Source: Candidatus Flemingiibacterium merdigallinarum (GTDB taxonomy: Bacteria > Bacillota > Clostridia > Oscillospirales > CAG-272). From it: a DNA stretch of 45,528 nucleotides. Position numbers and translations under genes: made by a program. Shown here piece by piece: positions 42,216-45,528 of this stretch. The stretch's first letter is position 1; each line of letters opens with the position of its first letter. Where the stretch lies: assembly GCA_904386005.1 (NCBI GenBank), contig CAJFKR010000011.1:1-45528 (forward strand). The letters are read 5' to 3'. The notes below the pieces were generated by a model. That model saw nothing but the letters and a program-made list of their open reading frames with translations. It had not been told where the DNA came from and searched no databases.

Positions 42216-42244
42216 TTGACTTTTTACGCCTGATTTGGTATACT
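42216..42244 (+). promoter_or_regulatory. Promoter of the AraC regulator
   Basis: TTGACT (42216-42221), 17-base spacer ending TTGG, TATACT (42239-42244). Transcription should start near 42251, on top of the first in-frame ATG, which is why a later start codon is preferred. Confidence 0.8.
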
Positions 42245-42271
42245 GACCATATGCGATGGGAGGTGCTGTAC

Positions 42272-43150
42272 TTGCTGCAAAAGCTCAAACACATAGACGC
42301 GAATTTCTGCTTTGAAGTGGCCGACGAACGGCTGTACGTAACCGAGGTCAGCCACGCCTTTTCACCGAGCGGCACAAACATCCGCAATCTGATACGCGAC
42401 TGCTATCACTTACAGCTGGTATTCGGCGGTGAAGCGATGTATGACGGCAAGGCTGTGTCAGCCGGCGGCGTGTTCATTATGGATCCGCTGATACCGCACT
42501 GTATCTCTAATAATTCTGATGAACCGCTTGAACAATACTGGCTGCAATTCAACGGCAGCGAGGCCGCCTCTTTACTCGAAAGGGTCGGTCTCGGTACAAA
42601 ATCGCGTATCATAACCGGCTGTGACCTCGAGGGGCTGCGTCCGCTGCTTTATGACGCGGTTTACGGCTCAACGCATCAGGATATGCTGGGAATAAAATTT
42701 GTCGGTGTGCTTTTGCAAACACTCGCCGCATTGTCGCCTAAGCCGGAGCATGAGACCGAATATGTATCAAGATGTGAGGAATATGTCAAGCGGGCAATCG
42801 ATTTCCTGCGTGTGCGCTGCGGTGAAATGGCTACTGTCAGCGACGCTGCTGAATATGTCGGGCTGACCGAGAAATATCTGTGCCGACTGTTCAAGGAGCG
42901 GCTCGGAGTCACGCCGGTCGGATTTTTGCAACAGCTGCGCGCAGACCGCGCCGCGCAGCTGCTTGTGTCGACGTCGCTGTCCGTAGCCGAAATCGCCGAG
43001 TCGATAGGAATCCCCGACCCGACCTACTTCTCGCGTTTCTTCAAGCGCAGGCAGGGATGCAGTCCGTCCGAGTACCGGCTGAAGTTTGAGGGAAACACGG
43101 TCCAGCCGTCAGGATTTGTATTGAACAAGGAAATTGAGGTGCCAAAATGA
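42272..43150 (+). CDS. AraC-family regulator with cupin sensor domain
   Basis: 292-residue regulator: N-terminal cupin-like sugar-sensing domain (about residues 1-150: YHLQLVFGGEAMYDGKAV; GGVFIMDPLIPHCISN) and C-terminal double helix-turn-helix (TVSDAAEYVGLTEKYLCRLF; LSVAEIAESIGIPDPTYFSRFFKR). Start: the ATG at 42251 coincides with the predicted transcription start, whereas the TTG at 42272 has GGGAGGTG 6 bases before it, so I prefer 42272. It overlaps the glycosidase-like gene by four bases (ATGA) and is divergent from the binding-lipoprotein gene. It probably activates both in response to a sugar. Confidence 0.9.
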   Translation: MLQKLKHIDANFCFEVADERLYVTEVSHAFSPSGTNIRNLIRDCYHLQLVFGGEAMYDGKAVSAGGVFIMDPLIPHCISNNSDEPLEQYWLQFNGSEAASLLERVGLGTKSRIITGCDLEGLRPLLYDAVYGSTHQDMLGIKFVGVLLQTLAALSPKPEHETEYVSRCEEYVKRAIDFLRVRCGEMATVSDAAEYVGLTEKYLCRLFKERLGVTPVGFLQQLRADRAAQLLVSTSLSVAEIAESIGIPDPTYFSRFFKRRQGCSPSEYRLKFEGNTVQPSGFVLNKEIEVPK

Positions 43151-44562
43151 AAGACAGTATATACAGAAATCGAACATCAAAGCAGGTCGCGTATTTTCCG
43201 CGCAGTCGGGCATACATACACAATCCCGGTATGGGAATCGTGTCAATGCTGTACAGCGACCACATGGTCGATATGCACATACCCGAGCTGAACGGACTCG
43301 ACGGCGCGGCGTTCGACCGCGCGCATCAGGTCTCGCGGCACATTCCTGCTTATGACGAGATGCTCGCGGCGGCAAACTACGAATATACTGACAACTGCTA
43401 TCTGCGCGTCGGCTGGCGCGATTTGCAGCAAAGCTCGGGGCGGCTCGACCTGTCCGACGATGTAAAACGCGCGCTTGACGCGGTCAAAACGAGCGGCAAG
43501 AGCTGGTCGCTGCGGGTCATGCAGTGTTCGCCGACGAATCCCGAGCCGAGTCTGCTGCCTGACTTTCTGTCGTGGCTGCCCTGCGCAGAGGTGGACGGCG
43601 AAAACTCGAGCGAGGGCAAGAAGCTGCTTCCGCTCTACACCGAGGATTATTTCAAATACTGGTCGGAGTTCTGTTCACTGCTCGGCGAGAAATTCGACAG
43701 CGACGAATCGCTCGCGTATGTCGACCTGTCGGGCTACGGCTTCTGGGGAGAGGGACATCACGGCAGCAAGCGATTGAGCGCGAATGACGACGAGAAGCTG
43801 TTCGACAGGACTGCTGGAAACGAGCGGGTCGAGCGGCTGATCAGCATACACGAGCAGGCGTTCAGGCTGACGCCGATGGTGCTGAACGCGCATCACTGCG
43901 AATATGAAGCGGGTCGGGACGCGCTCGAGCGCGGCGCGTGGGTGAGACGCGATTCATATTTTCTCTGGTTCAAGCCGCAGGAAGCCGAGTGTGGGCTTTA
44001 TAGGAAACCGAGTGCGGGAGTCGTCGCCGAGACGATAATCCCGCTCGATACACCGCCGCGGCGCACTACCGACAGCGGCAATGGATTCCGCTCATTTCTC
44101 GACCTGCCCGGGCTGAAATGCGACTGGGGCTGTCACTACGGCGTCGTCGGTTTCAATCCCGCCGACACGCTGTTCGCCGCCAAAAGCTATCCCGAGCTGT
44201 TCGCCGATTTCGCCGAGCGCATCGGCTACCGCGTGCGACCGTCGATAGTCTGGCTGACCGGAGACGGTGAACGGCGCTGGCTGACGCTCGGCATGGTCAA
44301 CGACGGCTGTGTCGGTATCCCTGGCGAGCTGACGCTGACTGCCGAATGTATGGGCGTATACACGCACACAGTGGTGTCGGACGACGACAACTACAATATG
44401 TGCGGACACATGACGCTTATCGACCTGCCGCTGCCGGACAACGCGTCAGGTAAAGTGAAGCTGTCAGCCGAGCTGCGCATGAGGGGCAAACGCGCGCCGG
44501 TGCGCTTCGCGACCGACAGCGCGGACGGCGTCGGACCTTATGTGCTGACGATAGACGTATGA
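43147..44562 (+). CDS. DUF4832-like putative glycosidase
   Basis: 471-residue protein without signal peptide. It resembles the DUF4832/beta-galactosidase-like group: an N-terminal barrel (IHNPGMGIVSM; NCYLRVGWRDLQ; LAYVDLSGYGFWGEGHH) and a C-terminal beta region (GYRVRPSIVW; WLTLGMVNDGCVGIPG). The assignment is from general resemblance, and no member's substrate is known to me. The gene is coupled to the AraC regulator by an ATGA overlap, so it is probably the main regulated gene and acts on the sugar that the regulator senses. A repeat-rich region and a terminator follow. Confidence 0.72.
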   Translation: MKDSIYRNRTSKQVAYFPRSRAYIHNPGMGIVSMLYSDHMVDMHIPELNGLDGAAFDRAHQVSRHIPAYDEMLAAANYEYTDNCYLRVGWRDLQQSSGRLDLSDDVKRALDAVKTSGKSWSLRVMQCSPTNPEPSLLPDFLSWLPCAEVDGENSSEGKKLLPLYTEDYFKYWSEFCSLLGEKFDSDESLAYVDLSGYGFWGEGHHGSKRLSANDDEKLFDRTAGNERVERLISIHEQAFRLTPMVLNAHHCEYEAGRDALERGAWVRRDSYFLWFKPQEAECGLYRKPSAGVVAETIIPLDTPPRRTTDSGNGFRSFLDLPGLKCDWGCHYGVVGFNPADTLFAAKSYPELFADFAERIGYRVRPSIVWLTGDGERRWLTLGMVNDGCVGIPGELTLTAECMGVYTHTVVSDDDNYNMCGHMTLIDLPLPDNASGKVKLSAELRMRGKRAPVRFATDSADGVGPYVLTIDV

Positions 44563-44599
44563 AGCGAGCGAAAGATTTAAGGCAGCGGACAAAATCAAT

Positions 44600-44680
44600 G
44601 AGGAGTTTGGAATTTTAAGTGAGGAGTTAGGAATGAGGAGTGAGGAGTTGCGGCACAAAAATTGCCGTTGGCAATTTTTG
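44600..44680. repeat. GAGGAGT repeat cluster with a hairpin
   Basis: Four copies of GAGGAGT (44600-44606, 44621-44627, 44635-44641, 44642-44648) with GGAATT/GGAAT between them, followed by a perfect 11-bp hairpin CAAAAATTGCC-GTT-GGCAATTTTTG (44656-44680). The pattern resembles short dispersed repeats that I recall from other clostridial genomes. It lies 37 bases after the glycosidase-like gene. Confidence 0.8.
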
Positions 44681-44766
44681 AAATATTATACATTATTGAT
44701 TCCTATTTCCTTGATTTTTCATACTGAATAAACACATACAAATGCCGCAATAACGCATACAAAAAT

Positions 44767-44796
44767 GACCGCCGGGTGGTTGTCGGCGGTCTTTTT
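44767..44796. terminator. Bidirectional terminator between converging genes
   Basis: GACCGCCG (44767-44774) pairs with CGGCGGTC (44784-44791), preceded by AAAAAT and followed by TTTTTG, so it works in both directions. Confidence 0.85.
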
Positions 44797-44812
44797 GATT
44801 TGTGCAATTAAT

Positions 44813-45528
44813 TCACGGCGCTGTTTCGGCTTCACTCACAATATCCTCGCTCATCAGATTCCCGTCCTTGTCGTATACATACTGCCATACGCGCGTCATG
44901 CCTTCGTCGTATTTCCATGAAAAGAGAAACATTGAGTGCGTATTGACATTGTAATTAGACTGCGTAATCGGGTCTTTGTCCTCATATTCGTATATACGTT
45001 CGATTTTGCCGACATTTTCGTTGCAGACCAGTATCACGTCGAACGAGTTGTCACGAGTACCCTCGCCGGTGAGGCTTGCTACGACCGGATCGGTACAGAA
45101 GAACACTCCGTTCTCAGCGAGTACCGCGTCATCGTAGTCGCGGTGATAGAGCAGACGATATCCGTCGCCGGTCGTCTCGAACACGGCGAAGCCCATGCCG
45201 GTATACTCTGTGTGCTTGATGCCGTCTCCGTATTTGTAGCCGACGACATGAAAGCCCGGGAGATTGTCGTTTTCCCAGTTGGCAAAGACATAGACATTCG
45301 CGCCGACCGGTGAGGTGAGCGAGCGCTCGAAGAAATTCACATTCACATAGCCCGGGTAGAAGCTGCTCTCGAGCAGGCAGAGCCGGTAGAACAGGGTGTC
45401 GTCCGATTCGTCATATGTACGTTCGGTCACATCCTCCCAGCCATAGCCGAGAAGTGTGTCGCCGTCGGAAGTCTGCATGACAAGGTAGAAGTCCTGCTCC
45501 TCGACGCGCAGGATATACGCGTCGGTGA
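44813..45528 (-). CDS. Unknown protein, 5' part outside the window
   Basis: At least 238 residues of an open frame that runs off the right edge with no stop, so the true start lies beyond the window; the ATG at 45478 is internal. The visible part is rich in Tyr, Asp, Glu and Gly and reads like a secreted or periplasmic beta-rich domain (VNVNFFERS, VYVFANWENDNLPGFHVVGYKYGDG, DGYRLLYHRDYDD, each a fragment). I do not recognise a family. The C-terminus is acidic (SEDIVSEAETAP). It ends 17 bases from a bidirectional terminator. Confidence 0.75.
   Translation of the reverse strand, partial: TDAYILRVEEQDFYLVMQTSDGDTLLGYGWEDVTERTYDESDDTLFYRLCLLESSFYPGYVNVNFFERSLTSPVGANVYVFANWENDNLPGFHVVGYKYGDGIKHTEYTGMGFAVFETTGDGYRLLYHRDYDDAVLAENGVFFCTDPVVASLTGEGTRDNSFDVILVCNENVGKIERIYEYEDKDPITQSNYNVNTHSMFLFSWKYDEGMTRVWQYVYDKDGNLMSEDIVSEAETAP

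Overview
The window looks like a chromosomal segment of an uncultured, moderately GC-rich, probably gut-dwelling Clostridia-type Firmicute (Oscillospirales-like). The taxonomic guess rests on strong GGAGG-type ribosome binding sites, a fabH-acpP-fabK-fabD-fabG-fabF-fabZ-accD-accA cluster using FabK, a Feo cluster with two FeoA proteins and a DtxR-like regulator, VanRS-like two-component genes, and many solute-binding lipoproteins with Thr/Glu-rich linkers. I see no rRNA, tRNA, transposase, integrase, phage gene or CRISPR array, so this reads as ordinary chromosome rather than a mobile island.

Layout. (1) 60-3498: a GH38 alpha-mannosidase, its terminator and a doubtful small membrane protein. 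(2) 3600-18283, almost all minus strand, is dominated by metal handling: feoA-feoA-feoB, then a DtxR-like regulator, an HMA-domain protein and an AraC regulator; then a four-gene operon of a large flavin/rhodanese/sulfite-reductase-like fusion followed by a ferric-siderophore/heme/cobalamin-type ABC transporter (binding lipoprotein, permease, ATPase); and a ZIP transporter. A GH140-like glycosidase and an orphan sugar-type binding lipoprotein sit inside this region. (3) 18551-22100, plus: response regulator, histidine kinase and a GNAT protein. (4) 22464-26497, plus: potABCD polyamine transporter behind a leader that could fold into a three-way junction. (5) 26693-29911: a large GH106-like glycosidase. 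(6) 30007-37496, minus: type II fatty acid synthesis operon that keeps accD and accA but lacks accB and accC. (7) 37717-39555, plus: ECF sigma factor, zinc-type anti-sigma factor and two tiny polyanionic lipoproteins. (8) 39764-45528: an SGNH hydrolase, a second orphan binding lipoprotein divergent from an AraC regulator plus a DUF4832-like putative glycosidase, and the 3' part of an unknown gene.

How it fits together. The glycosidases mostly lack signal peptides and so should act on imported plant or host glycans; the two orphan binding lipoproteins could deliver such sugars to permeases encoded elsewhere. Five copies of an 18-bp palindrome (GGTTAG-N6-CTAACC) lie only around the feo genes and are the likely operators of the iron response. 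Ten of eleven promoters I can place have an extended -10 (TGnTATAAT-like).

Most interesting: the polyanionic microlipoproteins next to a sigma/anti-sigma pair, the structured pot leader, a PotD that appears anchored by a C-terminal membrane segment, the reductase fusion coupled to the iron-type ABC transporter, a DtxR homologue that seems to have lost its metal ligands, and tandem-repeat arrays that begin exactly at stop codons inside operons.
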